64,000 nucleotides of DNA. Origin: Nodularia spumigena CCY9414 (GTDB lineage: Bacteria > Cyanobacteriota > Cyanobacteriia > Cyanobacteriales > Nostocaceae). The stretch's first letter is position 1, and the number at the start of each line of letters is the position of its first letter. Under the pieces are notes generated by a model. It was given only the letters and a program-made list of their open reading frames with translations. It had not been told where the DNA came from and ran no database searches. The DNA is taken from contig NZ_CP007203.1 of assembly GCF_000340565.2 (NCBI RefSeq), positions 1,061,281-1,125,280 on the forward strand, given 5' to 3'. The position numbers and the translations under genes are program-made. Shown here piece after piece: positions 18,319 to 27,247 of the stretch.

Positions 18319-19058
18319 TCAATTTCCTCAAAAATTGGCAGCACCAGCGAGAGCTATGGAGGTTTGTTATCCCTTTCGCCCCTGCGGCTCCTCAAAAGGC
18401 GCTGCTGATCATAAAAATTGTGACTTCTTTGCTCAAAATTAAAGAGCTATTGACTAAAGATTTGCGTTTACACGCTTGATTATTCCAAAACGCCTGCATA
18501 AAGTTTTAAGCAAATCAATCAACCCGTCGTCTGTAGTTGATTTTTCATGCCGTACCATTACCACCCAGGGATTAGGCATTCAGCAGTTGTTTAAAAAGCA
18601 TAGAGGAAGAGTTGCCGACGGAGCCTGTTTTTAAGTTACTAGTTCACAAAGTAGCTATAGAGAGAGTGGGTTATTTAATTTGCCTCACCGTTCGGACTTC
18701 GGACTTCGGCATGAGCGCTTAGTCGAACGCTTCACTCAGTTGAACGCTGACGCTCACAGCGAAGCCTTGTCTGGGATACAATCCTAAAAGTCACACTCTC
18801 ATATACTAGGACAAGCCTTGTGATGAGCTTGTCCTAGTCTCAGCACAAGTCTTCTCTTTCGCTCCCTGATTACCAGGGGAGTGAACCAGTCCATTTAATG
18901 CAGCGCCAGAAAATTCTCTTGATCTGATTCTAACCTAACCTGCTTGAAATCAATTCCCATGATCATGCTCACAGTGGGCAGAACTACTAGCAAGTTGCCC
19001 TATGGCTCTAAGGGCAGCTATGCCCGTAGGGCTTTACACCACGCTCTGCTTTCAGGGA
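18319..19058. other. 740-bp intergenic region upstream of rne
   Basis: No gene seen. About 18685-18775 is a patchwork of short repeats: GACTTCG in tandem near 18698, then GAACGCTTCACTCAGTTG and GACGCTCACAGCGAAGCC. 18805-18838 is a perfect 12-bp hairpin, listed separately. Around 19005-19040 there are GGGC/GCCC-type small palindromes just past the end of the radical SAM gene. Confidence 0.55.
18805..18838. repeat. Perfect 12-bp inverted repeat
   Basis: ACTAGGACAAGC pairs with GCTTGTCCTAGT across a 10-nt loop. There is no T-tract on either side, so it is not a classical terminator. It lies between the radical SAM gene 3' end and the rne promoter region. Confidence 0.8.
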
Positions 19059-21713
19059 TTATACCCCTAAAACTAGCTGATTGCGGTGGATGTGCAAGAG
19101 TTGAAATTCTCCTCCTGCGACTATTTCCAGCATAGACAGGATTTGTTCAGGACGCAATAGCACACCATCATGGCGACAACTACCTAGATAACGCAGAACA
19201 GCTGTAGACTCTGCAACAGTGGTATCAGTTTCTACTATTTCTACTAATTCCAGTTCAAACAAGCGCGAGCGCAGATTTACTAATTGGCTCTTGCCTGATT
19301 TGGTTGTTTTTTCCCACCATAGCTCGTCTTTGGCTTTGATTGTATTAATCCAATGTTGCCATTGTGCGGCTGTTACTAATCTATGTGTTGCCACGGTAAT
19401 TAAATAATCTGCCGCCTCCATGATTTGGTTAGCTGCTTCAGCTTTTAAATCTATATTAGCAACATTATATATAGGGATGTCTGTGGGCAGTTCCTTAACT
19501 AGTTGTTGCCGGAAAGTTTCAATTTCCACTGGCTGGGTTAACTCAAAATCCACAATTTCGCCACTACTGGTGGCTCCTAAAGCTAAAGCACTGGCGATCG
19601 CAATTCGGGGACTCGGATGAAATCCACCAGTAAAAGCAATTGGTAAGCCTGCTCTGCGGATAACTCGATCAAATAGGCGCATTAAATCTAAGTGACTCAC
19701 TAAAGCCATTGGCCCTTGCTTACCAAACCAGACGCGCAGTCTTTGGATTTTAGCTGTGTTGGGGACAAAATTGCCAGTGAATTCTGGGATTGCCGGCGGC
19801 GAAATCACGATATTATGTCCGAAATCTGTGCCGCAGACACCGCAGTGTGAGCAACCTTCAAAAGAGCAATCTGGTACTATTGCCGCTTCTAAAGCCAATT
19901 GTAAGTCTGACTGGAGCCATTTTTTATCGATGCCGGTGTCAATGTGATCCCAAGGTAGGGGAATATCTAGCGAGTCGGGAGTGGTCCGTGGTGTGGATAA
20001 AGAAGATATTACTTCCTCATCTGGCTCAAATGCCTGCTCCTGGGCTTCAAAAAGATTCCACTCGCCTTTTTCTACCTGTCGGTATTTCCAATGTAAATCA
20101 GCTTCTGCGATCGCTGTCTCCCAAGCACCAAAAGCCGCATCTAAATTTTCATACCAGGAATCCATACCTGCACCTAATTCCCAGGCGCGACGGACTACTT
20201 TCCCTAAAGAGCGATCGCCTCTGCCCACAAAGTCTTCCATTGCGGAAATGCGGACATCGGTAAAATTGACTTTTACGCCTCTAATGCGGCGGAATTCTTG
20301 CCTGAGCAGGTTTTGTTTCCGTTTGAACTCTGTCGTCGAAACTGAATGCCACTGAAAAGGCGTATGGGGCTTGGGTGTAAAGTTAGAAATCGTCAAGTTA
20401 AAGTTTAAAGGTTTTCGACCTCTACCCCGACATTCTCGTTGTAGCCAGCTGACTGTTTCTGCAATGCCCACAACATCAGTATCAGTTTCACCTGGCAAGC
20501 CAATCATGAAATACAACTTAATTTTATCCCAACCTTGTTCCCAGGCAGTTTTTACACCTCTGAGTAATTCTTCATTGGTTAAACCTTTATTTACAATGTC
20601 CCGCATTCTTTGGGTGCCAGCTTCTGGTGCAAAGGTCAGCCCACCTTGGCGCGTACCACCCAAAATATTAGCAATATTTTCATCAAATCTATCTACCCGT
20701 TGACTGGGAAGAGTCAGGGAAATATTTTCGTTTTTTAACCGATTTTTGATTTCCATCCCTACTGCTGGTAAGGACAAATAATCAGAACAGCTCAGGGATA
20801 ACAGGGAAAACTCATTGTAACCAGTCGCCCGCATTCCGGATTCAATCGCTTCGACCACCTTCTCTGGCTCGACATCCCTAGCTGGACGAGTCAGCATTCC
20901 TGGTTGACAAAAACGACAACCACGAGTACAACCCCGGCGAATTTCCAGTGTCAGGCGGTCATGCACGGTTTCCACGTAAGGAACTAACCCAATCGAATAA
21001 GCTGGTATTGGGGTTGCTACTCGGCGCAGAATCCGTTTTGGCACATCTGGGTGGGAAGGATGAACTGAGCCATCCCTGGCCATATCGTAAAACTGTGGGA
21101 CATATACCCCTGGTATTTGTGCCAAGTCCAGGAGCAAATTTTCCCGATTCAATTTTGCTCCTTTGCCTTCTGACAAGACTAAACCAATTTCTGGCAGTAA
21201 TTCTTCCCCGTCTCCGAGGGCGAAAAAGTCAAAAAAATCGGCGTATGGCTCAGGATTTGATGTTGCTGTCTGTCCCCCGGCAAAAATTAACGGGTAGTTA
21301 CCCTCGGCTCTTTCTTGCCATGTGAGGGGAATTCCCGCCAAATCCAACATTTCCAGGATATTAGTTGCTCCCAGTTCGTAACTGAGACTAAAACCCAAGA
21401 TGTCAAATTCTGGGAGCGATCGCTTCGATTCTACGGCAAACAAGGGTGTATTAGTACTCCGCAGTTTAGCCGCCAGGTCAGCACCTGGGAGATAAGAGCG
21501 ATCGCACAACTGATGCGGCTGGGCATTCAATATGTTATAGAGAATGATATGCCCCAAGTTGGATGATCCGACTTCATATACTTCTGGGTAAGTTAACGCC
21601 CAGCGTATTGTTGCCGTATCCCAAGGTTTATGTACTGCCAGGCGTTCGTTACCCAAGTAACGCGCTGGCTTTAAAATATCCGGTGTGATTAATTTTTCAA
21701 CTGCAACAGCCAC
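19059..21713 (-). CDS. B12-binding radical SAM protein with C-terminal DUF2344 (TIGR03960-type)
   Basis: 884 residues from a GTG at 21713. The N-terminal part has a cobalamin-binding-like fold. The radical SAM core carries RRGCTRGCRFCQPGM, i.e. the CxxxCxxC [4Fe-4S] motif. The C-terminal segment beginning RLRVWFGKQGPMALVSHLD is the DUF2344 domain, encoded separately in some phyla but fused here. The family commonly sits beside RNase E/G genes, as it does here (rne is 740 bp further down the same strand). This suggests a shared RNA-modification role. The reaction is unknown. Confidence 0.9.
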   Translation of the reverse strand: MAVAVEKLITPDILKPARYLGNERLAVHKPWDTATIRWALTYPEVYEVGSSNLGHIILYNILNAQPHQLCDRSYLPGADLAAKLRSTNTPLFAVESKRSLPEFDILGFSLSYELGATNILEMLDLAGIPLTWQERAEGNYPLIFAGGQTATSNPEPYADFFDFFALGDGEELLPEIGLVLSEGKGAKLNRENLLLDLAQIPGVYVPQFYDMARDGSVHPSHPDVPKRILRRVATPIPAYSIGLVPYVETVHDRLTLEIRRGCTRGCRFCQPGMLTRPARDVEPEKVVEAIESGMRATGYNEFSLLSLSCSDYLSLPAVGMEIKNRLKNENISLTLPSQRVDRFDENIANILGGTRQGGLTFAPEAGTQRMRDIVNKGLTNEELLRGVKTAWEQGWDKIKLYFMIGLPGETDTDVVGIAETVSWLQRECRGRGRKPLNFNLTISNFTPKPHTPFQWHSVSTTEFKRKQNLLRQEFRRIRGVKVNFTDVRISAMEDFVGRGDRSLGKVVRRAWELGAGMDSWYENLDAAFGAWETAIAEADLHWKYRQVEKGEWNLFEAQEQAFEPDEEVISSLSTPRTTPDSLDIPLPWDHIDTGIDKKWLQSDLQLALEAAIVPDCSFEGCSHCGVCGTDFGHNIVISPPAIPEFTGNFVPNTAKIQRLRVWFGKQGPMALVSHLDLMRLFDRVIRRAGLPIAFTGGFHPSPRIAIASALALGATSSGEIVDFELTQPVEIETFRQQLVKELPTDIPIYNVANIDLKAEAANQIMEAADYLITVATHRLVTAAQWQHWINTIKAKDELWWEKTTKSGKSQLVNLRSRLFELELVEIVETDTTVAESTAVLRYLGSCRHDGVLLRPEQILSMLEIVAGGEFQLLHIHRNQLVLGV

Positions 21714-22373
21714 TATGCTATCTTCTAGCTACCTTAATTACAGCTAATCTACTCTAACTTAGCATTGATTTAGGCTTTTCAGTAGACTTGATCGCTGCAA
21801 CTTACAACTCTTTTACACAAATTTACTTTTCTACTCTTGAAACACATTATGTGCTAAGGGATAATTTTAATTTTTAGACGCTGCCGAACTATTTTGCATA
21901 TTGACATCCCAATTGAATTAGATTTATTTAGTCTTCAAGCCTATAATCCTTTGAATATAAACTGTTTTTTGTCATATTGTCCCAAATTTTTCGGTGTCTT
22001 TGCTGAATCTTTATTACTTTCATGGGTCTGTTTAAAGATTGTCATAAATACAGGGTAAAATGTATTGATATATACTTTTTTTACAGCCTAGTTCCAAAAC
22101 AATCTACATAGACCGCCATCAATCTGAGAAATTAATCGTAACTTTGCTGACAAAGGTTGCTTGGTTGATAACTCCAGCTAATTTAGCCAAGTCTCAGATA
22201 TTGATTCAAAGACCTTATTTTTATGCCGGGTAGGGTTGCACACCAGGGTTCACTACAAATTATTTATCCATTTTTTTAGTGATCTAAATCACAGAAGTAC
22301 AGGAATTTAGATCACATTTTATACCAATGTCTATCTTGGATAATTATTATCACATATAATTGGTTTATTATTT
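21714..22373. other. 660-bp intergenic region upstream of a small conserved gene
   Basis: The left part is AT-rich with nothing nameable. The right end holds a Crp-type palindrome at 22278-22293 inside a larger inverted repeat (22279-22315), and a TATAAT at 22355-22360. Confidence 0.6.
22278..22315 (+). promoter_or_regulatory. Crp-like operator and overlapping inverted repeat
   Basis: AGTGATCTAAATCACA (22278-22293) differs by one base from the Crp/SYCRP1 consensus TGTGA-N6-TCACA. In addition, GTGATCTAAAT (22279-22289) pairs perfectly with ATTTAGATCAC (22305-22315). It is about 80 bp upstream of the 22374 gene start, with TATAAT at 22355-22360 between them. Control by a cAMP receptor protein is inferred. 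Confidence 0.55.
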
Positions 22374-22574
22374 ATGAGAACTAAGTACGTTATTCGTCAA
22401 TTGGTAGAAAAAGCGCTTGACATTAAAAAATTAACCCCCGAAATCGAAAATGAAATCAATTCAGAACTGACTCAAATGGGTCACATTTCTGATGTTGACT
22501 ATGAAGCTTTAGAGCTATTAATGGCGGAAATGGATGCTGGTAGAATTAAGCTAGTACCTAGTTGGGGATATTAA
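22374..22574 (+). CDS. Small conserved hypothetical protein, 66 residues
   Basis: The sequence is mostly helical and acidic in the middle (LTPEIENEINSELTQMG) and ends in VPSWGY. It has no membrane segment, signal or cysteine. The composition and clean start suggest a real gene. I do not recognise a named family beyond short proteins seen in filamentous cyanobacteria. It stands alone behind a Crp-like operator and TATAAT, so it may be responsive to cAMP. The -10 is only 14 bp from the ATG, implying a very short or absent leader. Confidence 0.65.
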   Translation: MRTKYVIRQLVEKALDIKKLTPEIENEINSELTQMGHISDVDYEALELLMAEMDAGRIKLVPSWGY

Positions 22575-22712
22575 TCCTGACTTTGCCACAGGAATTTAAT
22601 TGTGATTTAAAAGCAATTTTGACCCTAAATAGCAAAATTAAGCCTTAAATATAGATTAACAGCAGTGCTGATGGCAGCCACAATATAATTGCTGATACTT
22701 TTTTGTGAACTT

Positions 22713-22800
22713 TAGTCATTAGTCATTAGTCATTAGTCATTAGTCATTAGTCATTAGTCATTGGTCATTGGGAAGTTTGTTTTCCCCTGTTCCCTGCTCC
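22713..22800 (+). repeat. TCATTAG heptamer array with pyrimidine tail
   Basis: About eight TCATTAG/TCATTGG heptamers (22713-22770) are followed by GGGAAGTTTG and a C/T-rich tract (CCCCTGTTCCCTGCTCC). It has the same heptamer-linker-pyrimidine order as the composite repeats at 43503 and 55259. Confidence 0.88.
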
Positions 22801-22804
22801 GGTG

Positions 22805-23149
22805 TTACCCTCTCTTTTCATACGCTTGCCAAATTTGGTGAATGAATTGATTAAATTGCAGTTTAGCGGCTGAGTCAGGTTCGGTTTTTCGTTCTTTTGC
22901 CAAAACTTGGCTCAATAAGGTAATTACTTCTGTATCTAACGCTGGTCGAAATAAATTTACAGGCCAAAGCAAATCTGACGCATCTCGCATATCAGTCACA
23001 AGTGGCGATTCTTCGGTAAAGCTCACAAGGAGCAAGGGACGTACCCAGCACAACTGACGAGAAACCACTACTTGGATGACTTCTGCAAACAGATTCCTGT
23101 CACTATGGTCTAAAGACACAATTTGTCCTGGTTGAAAGTCTAGGCTCAT
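22805..23149 (-). CDS. Conserved cyanobacterial hypothetical protein
   Basis: 114 residues from the ATG at 23149; a GTG two codons earlier is an alternative. The N-terminal half looks like a small beta-barrel (DFQPGQIVSLDHSDRNLFAEVIQVVVSRQLCWVRPLLL). The C-terminal half is helical (KLQFNQFIHQIWQAYEKRG). It has no membrane segment. I recognise the style of a cyanobacteria-wide unknown protein but no function. The 3' end touches the heptamer repeat block. Confidence 0.72.
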   Translation of the reverse strand: MSLDFQPGQIVSLDHSDRNLFAEVIQVVVSRQLCWVRPLLLVSFTEESPLVTDMRDASDLLWPVNLFRPALDTEVITLLSQVLAKERKTEPDSAAKLQFNQFIHQIWQAYEKRG

Positions 23150-23640
23150 GTTCACGCAGTTCGGGTAACGGCCAGAATTTTTTGCAGTTTCTTTTATTTT
23201 AAAAGCGAGAATGCGCTATCTTGAAACAAAAATACATTAATTTTTTGCACAGCAAGCCCCAAATACTAGATGGATGACGAATACCCAGGATTTTCTGGTA
23301 AGATATTCAATGTCTTGACCACCAATGCCGTAAGCGAAAACCAAGCTGTATAGGTAAGTGTAGCCAGAAAAAAATTTGGGTATTGGAAGGACTCCTGCCC
23401 AGAGAGGGAATGTAAGACCAAAAAAACTATGGAGTTTTTGAGGCTGTTCCCGATGAATTGGGAAGCTCAGACTCCAGCCACAGGCAAGTCTGAGTAGTTC
23501 ACGCGAAAGTACTTCAGCACAAAAGCATTCCCCCGCCATCAGGTTTGTATGGGAATGTTATAGCATAAGTAAATAACTGTTAAGTAAATGCTTAACAGTT
23601 ATTCGGTTGAAGTAAATTATCGAAGAAAGAGCAAAGAGCC
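23150..23640. other. 491-bp region upstream of clpS
   Basis: A 100-codon reading frame on the minus strand (23237-23539) has no family features and is Cys/aromatic-rich in a way unlike its neighbours. I do not call it. A perfect palindrome lies at 23577-23598, listed separately. Confidence 0.5.
23577..23598. promoter_or_regulatory. Palindrome upstream of clpS
   Basis: CTGTTAAG and CTTAACAG are separated by TAAATG. It ends 42 bp before the clpS start. It could be an operator for a dimeric regulator, or a hairpin in the leader. No known consensus is matched. Confidence 0.45.
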
Positions 23641-23922
23641 GTGTCAGTCGAAACTATTGAAAAGCCTTCTACGTCGCGCAAGCTCGCGCCTCGGTATCGA
23701 GTTTTGCTCCATAATGACGACTACAATTCAATGGAGCATGTGGTACAGTCATTAATAACCACAGTACCGAGCTTAACTCAGCCCCAAGCTGTGAGTATTA
23801 TGATGGAAGCCCATACTAATGGTATGGCTTTAGTCATTACTTGCGCTCAAGAACACGCTGAGTTTTATTGCGAAACATTAAAAAGTCATGGTTTAAGCAG
23901 CACAATTGAACCTGATGAATAA
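23641..23922 (+). CDS. clpS: ATP-dependent Clp protease adaptor ClpS
   Basis: 93 residues from a GTG start. YRVLLHNDDYNSMEHVVQSL is the signature: the Asn-Asp-Asp loop and following helix form the N-degron pocket. HTNGMALVITCAQEHAEFY binds the Clp chaperone N-domain. ClpS delivers N-end-rule substrates to ClpCP in cyanobacteria. The N-terminal extension is short (VETIEKPSTSRKLAPR). Cyanobacteria carry two clpS types, and I cannot assign which from sequence alone. Confidence 0.95.
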   Translation: MSVETIEKPSTSRKLAPRYRVLLHNDDYNSMEHVVQSLITTVPSLTQPQAVSIMMEAHTNGMALVITCAQEHAEFYCETLKSHGLSSTIEPDE

Positions 23923-24002
23923 ATAAAAATATTGTCTAGTAAAGGAAGACAAGACAAAAATATTGCCTATGTCTTTGATTTTGTCCTCTTCCTCAATTTA
24001 GC

Positions 24003-24824
24003 ATGAAAATAAACCTCATTCGTTTAGCCCAACGCCCTGTCCCCATCAGGCTGGGCTATTTTGTGTCAACTTTATTGCTGCTATGGCTACCCTTTGCTAT
24101 ACCAATTTACTTATTAGTCAGTGATTCTAATTCAGAAAGTATCTTGACAATGGTGCTGTTATATGCAGAGTTTATTTTTCTCTTGCAGCTATGGGGGAAA
24201 AATGTCTATCAGCAACCCCAAATATTCAAGCAGTATGGCTTAGAAATCACGCAGATAAACGCTGTGGATTTGTTGAGTGGTTTAGCTACTGGGATAATTA
24301 GCATTCTTGTAGTGTTTGGGCTACAAGGTTTCTTCGGTTGGCTGGTGTGGCAACAACCGCAGGTTTTTTTGCCTAAAATAATTTTAGAGGGTTTAATTGT
24401 CTCTTTGGCTATCGGGTTTGCTGAAGAGTTGTTATTTCGAGGTTGGTTACTGGATGAGTTGCAACGTGATTACAGTCGAAGTGTGGCACTTTGGATAAAT
24501 GCTGTCGCCTTTGCTGTATTACATTTTATTAAGCCTTTGGAGGCAATTATTCACACATTACCACAATTCCCGGCTTTAGTGCTGCTGGGGTTGACGCAGG
24601 TATGGGCAAAGCGCTGGCGTAGGGGACGCTTAGGTTTACCGATAGGTTTGCATGGTGGTTTAGTTTGGGGCTACTATATCATTAATGTTGGGCAATTAAT
24701 TGAATATTCTGGTCAAGTTCCTGATTGGATAACTGGTGTAAATCAGAATCCTTTACAAGGAGTTATGGGGGTAGTGTTTATGGGTATATTGGCTTTGTGG
24801 ATGCGGTGGCAAGCAATAGCTTAA
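24003..24824 (+). CDS. CPBP family intramembrane glutamic protease
   Basis: 273 residues with about seven hydrophobic segments. The catalytic motif AEELLFRGWLLDEL (EExxxR) lies near residue 140. HFIKP and the later HGGLVWG supply conserved histidines. Family members include the CAAX-type Rce1 and Abi-type immunity proteases. The cyanobacterial substrate is unknown. It lies 80 bp downstream of clpS on the same strand, so cotranscription of two proteolysis genes is possible. Confidence 0.9.
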   Translation: MKINLIRLAQRPVPIRLGYFVSTLLLLWLPFAIPIYLLVSDSNSESILTMVLLYAEFIFLLQLWGKNVYQQPQIFKQYGLEITQINAVDLLSGLATGIISILVVFGLQGFFGWLVWQQPQVFLPKIILEGLIVSLAIGFAEELLFRGWLLDELQRDYSRSVALWINAVAFAVLHFIKPLEAIIHTLPQFPALVLLGLTQVWAKRWRRGRLGLPIGLHGGLVWGYYIINVGQLIEYSGQVPDWITGVNQNPLQGVMGVVFMGILALWMRWQAIA

Positions 24825-24843
24825 TATTGCTGTTCAGCAGGTG

Positions 24844-25479
24844 CTAAACTTTTGCAATTACTGTACCCACCAAACACGCTTTATCTAAATTCACTCCGTT
24901 CAAATTTGCGCCTTCTAACTCTGCACAGAGTAGATTTGCGCCGCTAAAGTTCGCCCCCGCTAAATTTGCCCCACGTAAGTCCGCTTCTTCTAAATTGGCT
25001 TCACTTAATAAAGCCCCTTGCAAATCGGCGCGACTCAAGTCCGCACCTTTGAGATTTGCTCCTGTGAGGTTTGCACCGCGTAAGTCAGCACTGCGTAAGT
25101 CAACACCTTGTAAGTTGACGTTCATTAAATTTGCACCACTCAAGAAAGCGCCAGCCAAAGATACATCGCTGAGTTTAGCCCCCATCAAGTTAGCGCCACG
25201 CAAATTACTACCGCGTAAGTCAGCACTTGTTAAGTCTGCTTGCATTAAGTTCGCTCCCATGAGGTTCGCCCGCAAGTCAGTTTTTTGCAGGTTTGCACCC
25301 ATTAAGTTTGCGCCCTCAAAATGCCCGCCTTCGAGTTTGCAACCGATAAAATTAGTACCGACAAGGGTAGCGCCTGCAAGATTTATCCGGCTTAAATCCA
25401 GTTGAGAAAGTTCCTCATCTTCTAAATTTGCGCCGGGGAGTTGTTTGAGTTGTCCTGATTTAATGGCTTCAATATTCAT
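24844..25479 (-). CDS. Pentapeptide-repeat protein
   Basis: 211 residues, almost entirely A(D/N)LxG-type repeats (for example ADLRGANLTGANLKGADLS) from about residue 30 to the end. This forms a right-handed quadrilateral beta-helix. A short N-terminal lead (MNIEAIKSGQLKQLPG) precedes them. There is no signal peptide or membrane segment, so it is probably cytosolic. Such proteins are abundant in cyanobacteria, and most have no known function. It is convergent with the CPBP gene, 19 bp away. Confidence 0.93.
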   Translation of the reverse strand: MNIEAIKSGQLKQLPGANLEDEELSQLDLSRINLAGATLVGTNFIGCKLEGGHFEGANLMGANLQKTDLRANLMGANLMQADLTSADLRGSNLRGANLMGAKLSDVSLAGAFLSGANLMNVNLQGVDLRSADLRGANLTGANLKGADLSRADLQGALLSEANLEEADLRGANLAGANFSGANLLCAELEGANLNGVNLDKACLVGTVIAKV

Positions 25480-25488
25480 GTGGGTAAT

Positions 25489-25640
25489 TCGTAATTCGTA
25501 ATGAGGAATTCGTAATGAGGAATTTTAATAATTCCAGGTGGGTTACGCTGTCGCTAACCCACCCTACTGGACTGACAAGCCTAAAATAGTGCATTAGTTT
25601 AGAGGTAAAAAACGCCGATAAACGCCGATAAACGCCGATG
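25489..25640. repeat. Cluster of short repeats upstream of the pentapeptide gene
   Basis: Three units are present: AATTCGTAAT-type direct repeats (25489-25524); a 27-bp palindrome GGTGGGTTA...TAACCCACC (25537-25563) that recurs at 49944-49969; and three exact tandem AACGCCGATA/G decamers (25611-25640). None is coding. Confidence 0.8.
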
Positions 25641-25725
25641 AAAGGGACTTTGGCTAATGCAACATTTTAAGCTTGTCACGCCACTACGCTTAATTTATAT
25701 TTTTTCATTTGGTTATTTGGTTATG

Positions 25726-27114
25726 CTATTTATGTTGTGCTGTACTTGTTTTGCTGTAGCTATCCCATTGAGAGTCAAGGAGCCATACGCCGGTGCTGAG
25801 TTTAGGTGACATTAGAGGTAAGTCTAGCCCTTGCTGTAATCCCATAACTAATAAAGCTAGAGCATCTACGAGTTTGGGGTCAAAGCGGGTTGACTGTTGT
25901 TGTCTGCATTCATCTAAAGCTTGAGCAAATATTTCTTGGCGAGTTTTCTGGGATGATTTTATGTTGTTGACTCGCCATTGAAAATCCGCAACTAAGGCTA
26001 AAATTCTCGATTCTAAGGGAATTTCATCCCCAGTTAAACTTGCTGGTTCTCCTGTACCATTCCACCATTCGCTTTGGTGGGTGATAATTTGGGCAATTGC
26101 CCGCAGTCTGGGCATGGTTCGTAATACTTGCGCTCCTGGTACGAGGGGACAAGTTAAGGGACAACTGGGGGCTTGTTCCTGGTAGCGGGTGGATGTACCG
26201 GGAGTCAGGACGCTTTCGGCTTTTTGCAGTGGGTCTATACGATGTAAAAAACCTGCTAGTCGCAATCGCTTAATTTGCCATGCAGGTAGTTCTAAAAGCT
26301 GCCCCATCATCTCACAAAGTGCTACTACTTCTGTGGCGGCCATGGGATTGTTGACATCTGCCATATCCATCAATTGCGCCATCCGCAAAAATGCCTGGAT
26401 TTCGTTAGAAACCAAGTTGCGGTCTAATGCTTGTTGACGCAGGGCTGTGGGGATGGCTAAATTATTCTGCTCTGTCTGGAGGTAATCGACGACGCGAGAA
26501 ACAACTGCACTGAAATGTTCTGGTGTTGCTATACTTGACTTTATGGCATTTTTATGATTTGCCAGTTTTTGTGATAGTTCGGGATTGTATTTTTGGATGT
26601 GAGCGATCGCTAACTTGGCCGTTTCTTGCACTAACTCTGGTTCAAATGTCCATAAGCCATAAAATTTCCGCTCTACATCTGAAGCTGGTATTCCACCTGC
26701 ACCATAATCAGCTTCTGATAACTCTTGACAAAGTACCATAGCTGTGTATTCAGGCGATAAGATAATTAAGTGCCACTCCTGCGCCACTGGATCATTTGAA
26801 TCTAATGCCACTAAATCCACGTTAGGCAGTTGGCTGGTAGGATGTTCTGCAAAGCTAGCATCCGATGTTGCCATGATCACAATTTGGCGACTACACTTAG
26901 CGATATCTGCGTATCTTTCGGCTTCTTGCAGATACCATTTACCCTGTTGAAAGGCTGTAATTACTAAGGGTGTACCATCTTGAGTTAAAATATGATCTTC
27001 TAGCGCATGACACAGAGAAACTAAAGTATTTTTGTAGTAAACCCCAAATCGAATTGGTCTAGTAGTATTACGGTGTGCTTTTTCCAGTTTTTGTAGTATT
27101 GAACCTTCTAACAT
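25726..27114 (-). CDS. DICT sensory domain protein with degenerate HD-GYP-like domain
   Basis: 462 residues. Residues about 20-190 match the DICT domain (FGVYYKNTLVSLCHALEDHIL, FQQGKWYLQEAERYADIA), which in cyanobacteria accompanies signalling modules. The C-terminal region resembles an HD-GYP phosphodiesterase: LRLAGFLHRID in place of LxxLLHDIG, and HQSEWWNGTGEPASLTGDEIP in place of the HHExxDGxGYP motif. The HD dyad reads His-Arg and GYP reads GEP, so catalysis may be lost. The role is probably sensing or signalling; the ligand is unknown. Confidence 0.78.
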   Translation of the reverse strand: MLEGSILQKLEKAHRNTTRPIRFGVYYKNTLVSLCHALEDHILTQDGTPLVITAFQQGKWYLQEAERYADIAKCSRQIVIMATSDASFAEHPTSQLPNVDLVALDSNDPVAQEWHLIILSPEYTAMVLCQELSEADYGAGGIPASDVERKFYGLWTFEPELVQETAKLAIAHIQKYNPELSQKLANHKNAIKSSIATPEHFSAVVSRVVDYLQTEQNNLAIPTALRQQALDRNLVSNEIQAFLRMAQLMDMADVNNPMAATEVVALCEMMGQLLELPAWQIKRLRLAGFLHRIDPLQKAESVLTPGTSTRYQEQAPSCPLTCPLVPGAQVLRTMPRLRAIAQIITHQSEWWNGTGEPASLTGDEIPLESRILALVADFQWRVNNIKSSQKTRQEIFAQALDECRQQQSTRFDPKLVDALALLVMGLQQGLDLPLMSPKLSTGVWLLDSQWDSYSKTSTAQHK

Positions 27115-27137
27115 GGGCTTTCATTATTCGTAATTTG

Positions 27138-27245
27138 TTAAGGATTAGAGACTAGAGGAGAAGAGGGATACAGGAGATGATTGTGACTAGCCCAAAAATT
27201 TCCCCCTGCTCCCTGCTCCGGTGCTTCTTCTCCCCAGTCCCTGTG
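27138..27245. repeat. Isolated copy of the pyrimidine-rich repeat module
   Basis: CCCCCTGCTCCCTGCTCCGG and CTTCTTCTCCCCAGTCCCTG (about 27201-27242) are the CCCTGCT heptamer tract of the composite repeat, without the TCATTAG array. It lies between two minus-strand genes. Confidence 0.6.
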
Positions 27246-27247
27246 TG

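Noticed and set aside
19790-21325. Several plus-strand frames of 110-157 codons opposite the radical SAM gene
   Set aside because: They are antisense shadows of a well-supported minus-strand gene and have no protein character of their own.
23237-23539. 100-codon minus-strand reading frame upstream of clpS
   Set aside because: No family features, Cys/Phe/Leu-biased composition, and it would occupy the clpS control region; probably chance, though a decayed gene cannot be excluded.
24995-25405. 136-codon plus-strand frame opposite the pentapeptide-repeat gene
   Set aside because: It is a periodic antisense product of the A(D/N)LxG codon pattern.
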